64,000 nt of DNA, from contig JAFYIZ010000012.1 of the NCBI GenBank assembly GCA_017538365.1, forward strand, positions 61,297 through 125,296, given 5' to 3'. A model generated the notes under the pieces. It worked only from the letters and a program-made list of their open reading frames with translations, made no database searches and had not been told where the DNA came from. Below are positions 9,154 through 19,800 of the stretch, piece after piece. Every line of letters begins with the position of its first letter. Within the stretch, counting starts at the first letter, position 1. The position numbers and the translations under genes are program-made. Source of the stretch: a bacterium. Its GTDB lineage: Bacteria; UBP6; UBA1177.

Positions 9154-10574
9154 ATAGCCCTTTCGACGAACTGAAATATAAAGAGCTGTTGAAAGGGCTG
9201 GAGGCGAGTGAGATCTTATTTTCATATGTAAAAACTCAAACTGACATTTTGCGGTTAGATAGTTTCTATTATTCAAAAGAGTTTTTATCAGATGAAATCA
9301 TTATCTCAAAAACAACCAATAAAACCTTAAAAGAGCTAAATGCAAGTCTTTTAAGTTTTGGTGCATATTCATTGAACAATTTTGTTGAGTATAAGGATTC
9401 TGGGATTCCATTTGTTCGTGGATTAAATATGAAGAATGGTGTGTTAGATTTTTCTGACACAATTTATATTGATGCGAACGCGCACAAATTGCTTTGGAAA
9501 TCAGAGGTGAAACCAAACACGATTTTGCTTTCTATGTCTGGAACTATTGGCGAAGTTGCTATTGCTGTGCAAGAGTATCAATATCCAATGAATTCGAATC
9601 AAGACATCGCAAAAATCAGATTAAAAAGAGAAAGCATACGACCGTGTTATTTATATGCATTTTTACGTTCCAAATATGGGCAAAACTTTTTAAAAAGAGA
9701 AGCGCGTGGTAGTGTGCAACAACATGTGTTTTTATCACAAATAGAAACCATCAGAATTCCTTTACTGCCTGATTCATTTCAATTACAAATAGAACAACTC
9801 GTCAAGTCTGCACATTCTAATTTATATCAATCAAAAGCTCTTTATTCTGATGCGGAGAATATGCTCTTATCTGAAATTGGCTTGCAAGATTGGCAGCCAA
9901 ACAATAATCCAGTCAATATTAAGCAACTAAAAGAATCATTTTGGGCAAGTGGAAGGTTGGATGCTGAGTATTATCAGACAAAATATGATGAAATAGAATC
10001 AGTTATTACAAAATACAAATATGGTTACGACAGAATAGAGAATCTGTTTTCTCAGAACACAGAAGTTTGTGATTACAAAGAGGAAGCTTACAATTACATC
10101 GAAATAGGCGATATCAACATAGGTGACGGCTCAGCTAATTATAATTTAGTATCTACAGAAAATCTGCCTGACAATGCGAAGCGTGTTCTTCACAAGAATG
10201 ATATATTAGTTTCGAAGGTAAGACCTTATCGTGGAGCTGTTTCAATTATTGATTTTGATGATGAAAAATTGATTGGGAGTGGAGCATTTACCGTCTTGCA
10301 CGAAAAAACATCTTACAAAAAAGAAGTCTTGCAAATACTTTTACGCACCCAAATATATAAGGATTGGCTGTTAAAATGGAATGTCGGCAGTTCCTATCCT
10401 GTTATAAAAGATGAAGATATTATGAATTTGCCAATTCCATTATTTCCAAATACAGTTCAAACCAAAATTGCAGAATATGTCCAAAAGAGCATATTTTTGA
10501 GAAATGAGGCTAAACACCTTTTGGAAGAAGCCAAAATGATGGTAGAAAAAGAGATTGAGGAAGGAACTTTTTAA
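9150..10574 (+). CDS. hsdS: Restriction-modification specificity subunit (HsdS)
   Basis: The 474-residue protein has two target-recognition domains (about residues 30-200 and 245-430). Each ends in a conserved helical stretch, the first at PDSFQLQIEQLVKSAHS and the second at NTVQTKIAEYVQKS, giving the usual pseudo-twofold layout. It would choose the DNA site for the fused nuclease-methylase upstream. The start is a TTG that overlaps the upstream stop as TTGA; the strong site AGGAGGGG at 9131-9138 supports it and no closer ATG fits. The first recognition domain is more AT-rich than its surroundings, as is usual for these fast-exchanging domains. Confidence 0.87.
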   Translation: MNSPFDELKYKELLKGLEASEILFSYVKTQTDILRLDSFYYSKEFLSDEIIISKTTNKTLKELNASLLSFGAYSLNNFVEYKDSGIPFVRGLNMKNGVLDFSDTIYIDANAHKLLWKSEVKPNTILLSMSGTIGEVAIAVQEYQYPMNSNQDIAKIRLKRESIRPCYLYAFLRSKYGQNFLKREARGSVQQHVFLSQIETIRIPLLPDSFQLQIEQLVKSAHSNLYQSKALYSDAENMLLSEIGLQDWQPNNNPVNIKQLKESFWASGRLDAEYYQTKYDEIESVITKYKYGYDRIENLFSQNTEVCDYKEEAYNYIEIGDINIGDGSANYNLVSTENLPDNAKRVLHKNDILVSKVRPYRGAVSIIDFDDEKLIGSGAFTVLHEKTSYKKEVLQILLRTQIYKDWLLKWNVGSSYPVIKDEDIMNLPIPLFPNTVQTKIAEYVQKSIFLRNEAKHLLEEAKMMVEKEIEEGTF

Positions 10575-10598
10575 TATTTTTGATTTGGGATAAATACC

Positions 10599-11426
10599 AT
10601 GGGCAAAACAGTAACAACGTATCTGATTGACGGAGATCCTAAAGGAACTCAGTATGTGTTCATCAGCAACAAAATTTGCCAGATGTATGTAATTCCGCGT
10701 TCAAACCTTTCGATTCTGAATGAGCGACCGGAATTGCAGACACCGGCATTTTATATTTTGCTGGGAGAAGACGAATCCACAAAACCAAAGGCGTATATCG
10801 GTGAGACAGAAAACTTTCGTGAACGTGTAAAAGACCACGAAAGCAAGAAGGAATTTTGGCAAAAAGCACTGATTTTCATCGCAAAAGATGCCGCTATGAC
10901 AAAAGCAGATGTGCAATACTTGGAACATAAAGCTATTGCAGAGGCAAAAGCATCCAATACTTTTGTGCTGAACGAAAACAAGCAGACGCCGAAAGCACCG
11001 AATCTTCCTGAGTACAGAAAAGATGACATGGATGGATTCTTTGAAGATGTGAAATTCCTGACATCTTTTATCGGCTGCAATATTTTCGATGTGGTCAGAA
11101 CGAAAGAAAAACACCTGTTCTACACAAAAGGACGCGGTTGCGATGCTAAAGGCTTTTATGATGCTGACGGCTTTACTGTTCTGAAAGGAAGTATTGTCGC
11201 AAAATCATCAACACCGTCGTTTGCATGGAAAGAAAAACGCGAGCAATTGCTTAAAGAATATACTTCCATGAATGGAGAAAAATTGGTATTGGAATCCGAC
11301 AAAACCTTTTCCAGTCCAAGTACCGCATCCACGTTTGTTTTAGGACGACAATCCAATGGCTGGAGTGATTGGAAAGACAAAGACGGACAAACATTAGACG
11401 CTGTCTACAGAAAACAGTTGGAATAA
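10599..11426 (+). CDS. GIY-YIG nuclease-fold protein with DUF4357 domain
   Basis: The 275-residue protein has a GIY-YIG core at about residues 48-115, with FYILLG, AYIGETENFRERVKDH and the conserved glutamate in YLEHKAI. The C-terminal part, with FSSPSTASTFVLGRQ and NGWSDWKDKDG, is the DUF4357 domain. It follows the specificity subunit by 24 bases in the same orientation, so it belongs to the restriction operon. It could be a second nuclease or an accessory factor. Genes of this architecture are often found next to type I-like methylases, but I know of no assigned role. The Shine-Dalgarno site is weak (GGGATAA). Confidence 0.85.
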   Translation: MGKTVTTYLIDGDPKGTQYVFISNKICQMYVIPRSNLSILNERPELQTPAFYILLGEDESTKPKAYIGETENFRERVKDHESKKEFWQKALIFIAKDAAMTKADVQYLEHKAIAEAKASNTFVLNENKQTPKAPNLPEYRKDDMDGFFEDVKFLTSFIGCNIFDVVRTKEKHLFYTKGRGCDAKGFYDADGFTVLKGSIVAKSSTPSFAWKEKREQLLKEYTSMNGEKLVLESDKTFSSPSTASTFVLGRQSNGWSDWKDKDGQTLDAVYRKQLE

Positions 11427-11452
11427 AACACAAGCGATAACGGAGGCACACC

Positions 11453-11929
11453 ATGAGCAAAAGTTTAGTTATCTATTTTTCGGCTGCCGGACACACGAAA
11501 CTGAAGGCACTGCAGCTTGCAGATGCAATCGGAGCCGACACTTTCGAGATCGAACCGGTGAAAAAGTACACGAAAGCCGATCTTCTGTGGATGAATCCGC
11601 TTTCAAGAAGTTTCCGCGAAGTTGCGACAAGAAAAACCAAACGCCCCGAGATCGTCGACAAAGAGCTTGATTTAACGAGCTACGACAAGATTTTTCTCGG
11701 TTTTCCGATCTGGGGCTGGGCGGCACCTTCTATCGTCAATGCCTTTTTGGAAAAACACGATTTTTCGGGAAAAACCATCATCGTTTTTGTAACGAGCGGC
11801 GGCACGACAAAGCTCGACGGCTGCGTAAAATCACTTATTCCTTCCCTTTCGGAAACAACAATAGTCAAAGAAGGCAAAGTTCTCAACGGAGAGTGGTCTA
11901 AAGAAGATTTGGCCGCTTTTGCTGAATAA
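11453..11929 (+). CDS. Flavodoxin-family protein
   Basis: The 158-residue protein begins LVIYFSAAGHTKLKA, a flavodoxin FMN-phosphate loop, and continues with the GFPIWGWAAPSIVNAFL segment and VFVTSGGTTK typical of the flavodoxin_4/WrbA-like group. It probably binds FMN and acts in electron transfer or reduction. It lies 26 bases after the GIY-YIG gene with its own good site (CGGAGGC), but codon use and GC content return to those of the host, so it is likely the right-hand edge of the island rather than part of the restriction system. It is convergent with the mutase gene. Confidence 0.85.
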   Translation: MSKSLVIYFSAAGHTKLKALQLADAIGADTFEIEPVKKYTKADLLWMNPLSRSFREVATRKTKRPEIVDKELDLTSYDKIFLGFPIWGWAAPSIVNAFLEKHDFSGKTIIVFVTSGGTTKLDGCVKSLIPSLSETTIVKEGKVLNGEWSKEDLAAFAE

Positions 11930-11938
11930 CGTCGGCAT

Positions 11939-11953
11939 CGGAATATCGGGATC
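11939..11953. repeat. Short intergenic repeat containing CGGAATATCGGGATC, copy 1
   Basis: This 15-base word between two convergent genes is also found at 43907-43921. Here it runs into the palindrome CGGGATCCCG (11947-11956). It resembles a degenerate member of a dispersed intergenic repeat family. Confidence 0.4.
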
Positions 11954-11975
11954 CCGAAAAAAATCAAGTTGAGAT

Positions 11976-13631
11976 TTAAAGAACTACAGATTCTTTGTGA
12001 ACGCCGAAAACTTCTTCGAGCGTGCCAGCGATTTCACCAAGAGTTGCATACTGTTTTACGGCATCGAGGATTTTCGGCATAAGGTTGTCGCTTGTCTGAG
12101 CCGTAGCCTTGATGATGGCAAGGTGTCTTTTGACTGCGTCGTTGTCGCGGGCTTCCTTGACAGCCTTGATCTTTGCGATCTGAGCGACCTGGATCGACGG
12201 GTCGACTTTGAGAAGGTTTGCCGGAGCGGGTTCCTTGATCTGGAACTTGTTGACGCCGACAACGACCTGTTCGCCGCTTTCGACTTCAAGCTGATAGTGG
12301 TAAGCGCTGTCCTGAATTTCCTGCTGGACGAAACCCTTTTCGATCGCTTCGACCATTCCGCCGAGCTCGTCGATTCTTGCGATGTATCCTTTTGCTTTCT
12401 CGTAAATGCTGTCGGTGAGAGCTTCGATGTAGTAACTTCCTGCGAGCGGGTCGATCGTGTCTGCAACACCGCTTTCGTAAGCGACTATCTGCTGCGTTCT
12501 GAGTGCGATTCTTACGCTGTCTTCAGTCGGAAGTGCAAGCGCTTCATCACGGCTGTTGGTGTGGAGCGACTGGGTTCCGCCCAAAACTGCCGCAAGTGTC
12601 TGGATCGCAACACGGACGATATTGTTGTCGGGCTGCTGTGCTGTGAGCGTGCATCCTGCAGTCTGAGTGTGGAAACGGAGCATCTGGGATTTTGCGCTCT
12701 TTGAGTTGAAGCGGAATTTCATGATCTCAGCCCAAAGTCTTCTTGCAGCGCGGAATTTTGCAACTTCCTCAAGAAGGTTGTTGTTCGCGTTGAAGAAGAA
12801 GGAAAGACGCGGCGCGAAAACGTCGACATCAAGACCTGCCTTGATCGCAGCTTCAACATAAGCGATACCGTCAGCAAGCGTGAAAGCGACTTCCTGAACT
12901 GCGTTGGAGCCTGCTTCGCGGATGTGGTAACCCGAAATCGAGATCGTGTTCCATTTCGGAACGTTCTGCGCGCAGAAAGCGAAAATATCGGTGATGAGTC
13001 TCATCGAAGGTTTCGGCGGGAAGCGGTAAGTGCCTCTCGCGATGTATTCTTTGAGAATGTCGTTCTGAATGGTTCCCGTGAGTTTGTCAGCCGAGAAACC
13101 CTGCTTTTCAGCAACTGCAATATACATAGAAAGGAGAACAGAAGCGGTTCCGTTGATCGTCATTGAGGTTGAAACATCACCCAGCGGAATACCGTCGAAA
13201 AGGATTTCCATATCTTTGAGCGAGTCGATCGCAACACCGACTTTGCCGACTTCACCGTCACTCATCGGATGATCCGAGTCGTAACCGATCTGCGTCGGAA
13301 GGTCGAAAGCGACCGAAAGACCGGTCTGACCGTTGCCGAGAAGGTATTTGTAACGTTTGTTCGATTCTTCTGCCGTACCGAAACCTGCATACTGACGCAT
13401 CGTCCAGAATCTGCCGCGGTACATCGTGGGCTGAACGCCTCTGGTGAACGGATATTCGCCCGGCACGCCGCGTGTTTCAAGGTATTTCTGATCATCTTCC
13501 GCCGGAATGTAGAGCGGTTCTACCGTCTCACCGAACGAAGTTTTGAAGCGCTGCTTTCTTTCGGGGAACTTCGCGACTGCTTTGCCGTAACTGCCGGCTT
13601 TCCAATTCTCGAACGTCTCTTTTACTGTCAT
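11976..13631 (-). CDS. Methylmalonyl-CoA mutase large (alpha) subunit, catalytic domain only
   Basis: The enzyme interconverts methylmalonyl-CoA and succinyl-CoA with adenosylcobalamin. The 551 residues cover only the substrate-binding TIM barrel; the B12-binding domain must come from a separate small subunit, which is not in this window. Two residues identify the substrate: Tyr81 in RQYAGF and Arg199 in [10 protein letters not shown] match Tyr89 and Arg207 of Propionibacterium mutase, where isobutyryl-CoA mutase has Phe and Gln. His236 in SGYHIREAG is the conserved B12-side histidine. The ATG follows TAGGAG. A 14-base palindrome lies on the promoter. The context of a flavodoxin gene and a giant surface protein says nothing about the pathway. 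Confidence 0.9.
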   Translation of the reverse strand: MTVKETFENWKAGSYGKAVAKFPERKQRFKTSFGETVEPLYIPAEDDQKYLETRGVPGEYPFTRGVQPTMYRGRFWTMRQYAGFGTAEESNKRYKYLLGNGQTGLSVAFDLPTQIGYDSDHPMSDGEVGKVGVAIDSLKDMEILFDGIPLGDVSTSMTINGTASVLLSMYIAVAEKQGFSADKLTGTIQNDILKEYIARGTYRFPPKPSMRLITDIFAFCAQNVPKWNTISISGYHIREAGSNAVQEVAFTLADGIAYVEAAIKAGLDVDVFAPRLSFFFNANNNLLEEVAKFRAARRLWAEIMKFRFNSKSAKSQMLRFHTQTAGCTLTAQQPDNNIVRVAIQTLAAVLGGTQSLHTNSRDEALALPTEDSVRIALRTQQIVAYESGVADTIDPLAGSYYIEALTDSIYEKAKGYIARIDELGGMVEAIEKGFVQQEIQDSAYHYQLEVESGEQVVVGVNKFQIKEPAPANLLKVDPSIQVAQIAKIKAVKEARDNDAVKRHLAIIKATAQTSDNLMPKILDAVKQYATLGEIAGTLEEVFGVHKESVVL

Positions 13632-13662
13632 TTTTAACTCCTAAAATTAAGTGAAAAAACTC

Positions 13663-13700
13663 AAATCGCGCGATTTTATTTAGAGCGAGGGAAAATGCAA
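13663..13700 (-). promoter_or_regulatory. Promoter and palindromic operator of the mutase gene
   Basis: On the minus strand TTGCAT (13695-13700), 16 bases, TAAAAT (13673-13678). The perfect palindrome AAATCGCGCGATTT (13663-13676) covers part of the -10 box and the expected transcription start, a classic repressor position. Confidence 0.5.
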
Positions 13701-13747
13701 AGAAAAAGTTTGCCTGGAATCGCGCAAAGAATCCGTGATTTTTTATG

Positions 13748-13779
13748 CATTCCGCCCTCTCATGCGAGAAGGCGGAATG
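13748..13779. terminator. Hairpin after the giant gene, possible terminator
   Basis: CATTCCGCC (13748-13756) pairs with GGCGGAATG (13771-13779), and the interior TCTC/GAGA extends the stem around an ATGC loop with one mismatch. It lies about 25 bases past the stop of the giant gene and before the mutase promoter. No U-run follows on the minus strand, so it may only protect RNA ends or slow readthrough. Confidence 0.4.
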
Positions 13780-13802
13780 ATGATAAGATTGATTATAAAA
13801 AA

Positions 13803-16800
13803 CTAGAGGCTGCTGCAGGTTGCAAGTTTGCCGTATTCCGCCATGACTTCCTCTGCGGAAAGCGCACTTCCGATGATTCTGACATCATCGACCGAACCGT
13901 AGAATTCGCCGTAAGAGCCGCTGCCGATATTTGTGGGCGAATATACATTTCCATGTGATGCCGCAGAACCCGTTGTGACAAGAACTCCGTCAAGATAGAT
14001 GGAAGGAGTTTTATTGTTGAAGACTACAGCGACATGACGCCAACCGGTACCGATGTCTCCGCTGTAAACAGCAAGACCAGGCATGTAGCCGTCACCGTGT
14101 GCTGTTGCAAGAATTCCGTTTGTTCCAACTGAGAGTCCTGCTCCGGCATTGCCGCCTTCATGGTTAGCACCGAATAGATAATGCTGACCGCTTGTTCCTG
14201 CATACTGACCAGTATCCAGAGTGATCGTGTAGCCGCTGGTTACCTTTACCCAAGCCATCATCGTGAAACTGTTTGTATATTTGGAAATACCGGTGGAGAC
14301 GGTGGTGCTTCCGGTGAAATTGTATGCCTTACTACGCTTTCCAGAAGAATCCCAAGAACCACCGCTTATCGAATACGATCCGCCCGCTGTTCCACTGTTT
14401 GCAGTCGTAGAACCGGAACCTTCGTTCAGTTTGAGATAAAGAGGAGCACTCTTTAAAGAATCGCTGCAAGAAACATAATCCAAAGTCAAGTTGTCAATGC
14501 AGTAACGGTCGGCACTTGTACTTACCGATCCATCCTTACGATACTTGAACAGTATTCTGTGTTTTCCCGGTGCGAGGTTTGAAATTGAAACGGGATTCCA
14601 CGTTAAGTGATCAGAACCGTATGTGCAAACTATCTGCGTCGCAGAATTACTGCAGGAATTGCTGTTATAGTCTATATCGCTCTGCGTGGGATCGAGATAT
14701 ACATGAAAAACGTCCCAGTTTTTCTCGGAAGTTCCGGTATAACTGAAACTCAAGGTTCCTTTTTCATACTCACTGGGGATAGTAACTTCCACAATAAGGT
14801 TAGCTACAGTGCCATGATAATCTCCAGTGTTTGTGGAACACATTGCGTAACTTCCCTCTTTCGGTCCTGGCAATGAAGCGGAGTTTAAACCATTACCGAG
14901 ACCGTAAGAACCCGATGAAGTCCTACCCCAGTACGTATTACTTACCTGACTTATCCAATCTCCCGGAAGGTTAGATTCAAAACCCCAGCTGTAATGAGTT
15001 TTGATGCACTTGTTGTTTTTCCAATCATAACCGCTGTTGCACTTGTATTTGCATGTAGATGCGCTTGAAGAAGTGCCATAGCTTGCCGAGCTGTCAGCCG
15101 GCGCAAATGTCGAACCGTTCCAAGTCTGCGTATAAGTCTGAGTGTCGGAATTAGTGTAGGTCCAAACACTGTTTGCAGGTTTTCCTGAGCATGTAAAGGT
15201 CTTAGTTTCGGCCTTGCATGTTGAACTCGAGCTGTCCCAAGGATAGTGAGTCTTGCACTTGAACCTGCAAGATGTCGTGCTTGCAGTATCGTTATGGGTC
15301 AGAGTGGAATCAGCCGGATTCCAAGCCGAACCTGTCCAATTCTGCTGGTATGAACTTACAGAGTTCCATTCAGCATTTGCAGGCAAAGTACCGCAGTTCT
15401 GTGTTTTCGTGTTGGAGACACACGATACACCGCTGTTTTCGGTATGGAAAGAGTTGATGCACTTGTATCTGCACTCGGTCGAACTTGCAGTCGTGTTGTA
15501 AACACTTGTCGCAGAAGGCTGCCAGCTGGAGCCGTTCCAAGTTTGTGTTATGCTCGAAACTGTGTTCCAATCAGTATTTGCAGGTTTAGCAGAGCAGTCT
15601 GCAGAATGAGAGTCGGCTTTGCAATATGAATTGTCTGTCCAAGTGTAGTTCGTGTTGCACTTGTAACGGCACTCTGTCGTGCTTCCTGTCGTATTGTACT
15701 GCCATGTAGCAGCCGGCTGCCATCCGCCTGACGGAGTCCAATTCTGCGTGATACTTGAAACTGTATTTGGAACTGCACCTGACGGAATTGTGCCACAACT
15801 TACTGTTTTCTTGTTGATGCAGAGTCCGCCTTCATAAGTATAACCAGATTTGCATTTGAAGCGGCACTGGTTGGCGTCAGGAGTTGTATTGTAGCTTCCT
15901 GTATTTGACGGTGTCCAACCTGAACCGTTCCAAGTCTGCTTGATAGTCTGACTGTTGGAGTTGTTGTAAGTCCATTCAGAATTTGTAGGCTTTGTTGTGC
16001 ACTCAACATACTTTTCATTAATACACTGCGAATCTTCATAGGTATAGCCGCTTGCACATTTAAAGTAGCAGGCATCTGCATAAGTGCTTGTGTTGTAACT
16101 TCCTGCGTTGTCAGGTGACCAGGAACCACTGCTGAAACTCTGCGTGATGGTTTTGGATGTTGAATTGTTAGAACTCCATACAGCATTTACTGGCAGACCT
16201 GTGCAGGCTATTTTCTTGTTATTGGGTGCTATAAAATTGGATGTGTTTGTTTCAAACTGACACGAATCGGTGCACGGTGCGTATTTTTCCAATGTTATTG
16301 TTACACTTCCGCTACCATCGTTGGTTGATGTAGTATAACTCCCGCTTACAAAGTAATAATCACTTCCTGAAGTCGTTGGATAATAGTAACTGTAGGAAGA
16401 ATCGGAATATCTTCCGCCGTTACCGCCGTTACCGCCGTCAGCACCATAAGAACCGGCTCCAGAACCGCCTGAGCCTCCGCTAGATCCTGAAGCACCGTCA
16501 CCGGCGGATGCATCAGAGTACCACCAGTATCCGCCTTTTCCGCCGCCGCCGCCGCCGCCGCCGTAGGCTTCGATCAAAGTCTGAGTACCGATTTTAACAC
16601 ATGATGAACCGCCGCCTGCGCCGCCTGCACCAGATCTATAGCTGCTACTATGCCCTTCTTTGCCGCCGCTGCTGTCTTTTCCTTTGTGGCAACCCGATCC
16701 ACCAGTTTGAGCATCATATCCTCTTGTTCCTACAGAAGCCGCACCGTTTCCTACTCCTCCAAAAATGTAGGAAAGAGTTTGACCTGCTTTTATAAAGTAT

Positions 16801-19800
16801 TTAGCCGTTATTACCAGTCCTGGAGCTCTGGAACCGCCATCTCCGTCAGCACCATCACCACCGTTTCCCTGAGTGTGATAACCGTGACCGCCTCTTGCAC
16901 CTTTAACCGTGATTGTATAAATACCGGTTACAGGAGTTTTGTAGGTGTAAGTTGTTCCGGCAGTTCCGCTGGAAGTAATAGTTTCGCTTTTGCAATCGAA
17001 TACTTCATCGCTCTCGAAAACAATACCTTCAGTTGTGGCTTCGCAGGCCTCTTTGCCACTGGTAACAACTCCGTCACCGCAGAAACCGCAGGTGTTGTGG
17101 CTGACATCTTTAAGTTTGCAAGCTGTAGTGCAGCCTGGTGACGTAGTCGTTTCATAATACGAACTGCTCGTAGGCTTGTTGTTCATCGTCAGCCAGCGGT
17201 CGCAGAGATTCTTTCTGGAATCGGCTCCGTCACACTGTTCCGATTCAGAGAAGTTGCTGACATCTGCTTTAGGATAGTTTTCTGTCGTTACCATGTTGCA
17301 GTTTACGCCGAAACAGGTTTCGCTGCTCTTATACTGAACGACTCCGTCACCGCAGCTATACTTACCAGCACCGATTCTGCCGTATTGGCCGGCAGCACAC
17401 GCCGTCTTATAATCCGACGGGTGGTTTTCGACACAATCAAGGAATGCCTCTTCATCAGAAACACCGCAGTCAGATTTACAGTAGGATGTAGAGCCACTCG
17501 TTTTGTATTTTCCGTTGTTATCTTTGTCTTCACAAAGTTCATGTGCATCCGGAGTGAACCGGCAGCCTCTGCCGCCAGCCATGCCGGTACCGGTAATAAG
17601 GTCGCAGTGTTCGCTGTGGATGACAGTATTTCCACCGCACTGAGCACCTTCAGTAGCAACAGCAGATACACACGCCGTACCATCATCATTCATTTTATAA
17701 CCGGATTTACATGTGTAGAAACAACGTTTAAGGGTAGAATCAGGATCATCCTCGTTATATACGCCAAGAATATTCAGTTGTTTAATAATACCCTTTTCGC
17801 CATCGTTGACCTCTATCGGATCCAGATCAGGTGTTTCAGACGGTTCATAATAACACTCAACTCCTTCATTTCCGCAACCGCTATTCAAAGTTCTCTGGAT
17901 CTTAAGAACGGCACCTTCTCCGCTTTCAGGAAGAGGTTCCATTTTGACATGACCGTTCTCATCCTTCCAGACTTTAACCCATACTCTGTTATCAGTAAAT
18001 GTATTTGCGTTGGCCGGTGTTTTGCAGGTATGAAGGATTCCGCCGATATGACATACTTTGTCCGAACCGTAAACAGAATTTGTCGGGCATGTATAGATGC
18101 AGTTTTTACCGTTAGCAACACTTCCGTATTCCGCAACCGGTCCGCTTCCGGAATAATATTCTTTGGTATTTCCGTTTTTGTGGAATGCTTTGATATTACC
18201 GTTTCCGTCAATTTCGGTGTAGTAATCTATCTGCGGATTGGTGGTTCCGCCATAACATTGATCGCTTGAAGGTGAGCCCGCGGTACTTCCGGCCCAAACA
18301 CCATTGACAGTATCCGGACACGCAGTAGTTCCACAATCATGAGTCAGTTTTCCGTGACCGTTTTCACCGTCTCTGCCGACACATTTCGTACCGTCCCAAA
18401 TCAAATCGTCAACACATTCGAATGCACAGGTAGCCGCAGCACCTGTGAGAGAGGAACTGTAGTGCTGAACTTTGGTCTCAGCAGTAGGCCAATATCCTGT
18501 TTCAAAATCACCGCTCCAAGTTCTTGTATATTTCGGGACATTATTACCGCTGGCATTTACGTACTTGATATAAGTTGAAGCTTCTTTTTTGTACAATTTG
18601 CCGTCACCGAAATTATTGACATACATCTCGGCAGTTGAAAGTGCCGGACAGTCGCTCTGAACCTTGCAGACATTATTTACATTCCACTTGCATTTTTCCG
18701 CGACACAGTTAGTCTCATTGGATTGCAAGTCATTATTGATACCGTCAGCAGGCTTTTTGTTTTTAAACACTGTATCGCAGCCTTCCGTAACAGAGCCCTC
18801 ACATTCCTCAGGATCCTTCGGTTTCGCCCTATTGGCCGCCGGTCTGAATTCATATCCGGAGAAATAACTTGTTCCTGCTTTTGACTGAACGTTGCTGTCG
18901 CCGCACTTTGTCCACTGACAGTCACTGCCGCAGTCGTATTCCGATCCGTTATAGTTTGTACCGTTGTCGCACTTCTCGGATTTGCATGCTTTACCGTTTT
19001 CCAAACCGTAACCGGAACACGGTCTATCATAGAGGTCACTGTCGACACAAACCTTATTGTCTTCCCACGATATGTCTTTATAAGTCGGAGTACCGTCATC
19101 ATTCGTAGCTTTAATTCTGACTGTAATGTCGGAACACTTCGAAGTAAATCTGTCGCCGCATGACATAGACATAACAAATGAAGCCTCTCCGAGGAAGACC
19201 ATTTTGGTAACATCTGTGGCTGTATCGCCTCCGGTTTTCTCACCGGAATCAAGCGACCTTGCATAAGCCCTTACAGTATATGGTCCATTTATAAATGTAA
19301 CACCGGTAGCCTTTGAAGGATTGAAGAACCAGCCGTGCTTGCTTCCGCCGCCGCATGCTTTGACCGTGAAATTCTGGTCAATTGCGTAGCCGTTGATATC
19401 GGTTGCCCCTTTCAGATCCTCGTCATTTTCACCGAAATTCCAATCTGTTTTAAGAGTAACCGGAGAACCTTCCAGTTCCGTTCCATCTTTGTCAACGAAT
19501 TTCAGAATTACGAAATTATCCTTATGAGTCATCGGATGGTCGGGGTCACATGCCCAGCCGTAAACTCCGAAACTTACAGCCTGAATAAGTCCGCCGATAG
19601 CATCGGATTTGCAGCCCGAATAACATTTGGTACCCAACGATTTCTCAGTGCAAAGTCCGAAATCCTGATAAGTGCCGTTAGAACTTACTTTGATTGCATC
19701 CGAGCACTCAATAGCTCCGTCATTATTGCCAGTTCCGAAATCGCAGCCTTCAAAACGCTGATTGCGCTTTTTGTCGCCGCACGTAAAAGGAACAAGGTCG

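Noticed and set aside
7075-10574. A complete classical type I restriction system
   Set aside because: No helicase/translocase HsdR is present; the nuclease-like domain is fused to the methylase.
11939-11956. CGGGATCCCG as a terminator between the flavodoxin and mutase genes
   Set aside because: The stem is only five pairs with no loop and is not followed by a U-run on either strand's mRNA in the right order.
16275-16960. Gly-rich stretch as a frameshift or low-complexity artefact
   Set aside because: The frame is continuous, cysteines and flanking beta motifs remain regular, and Gly-rich domains of this kind are known in secreted proteins.
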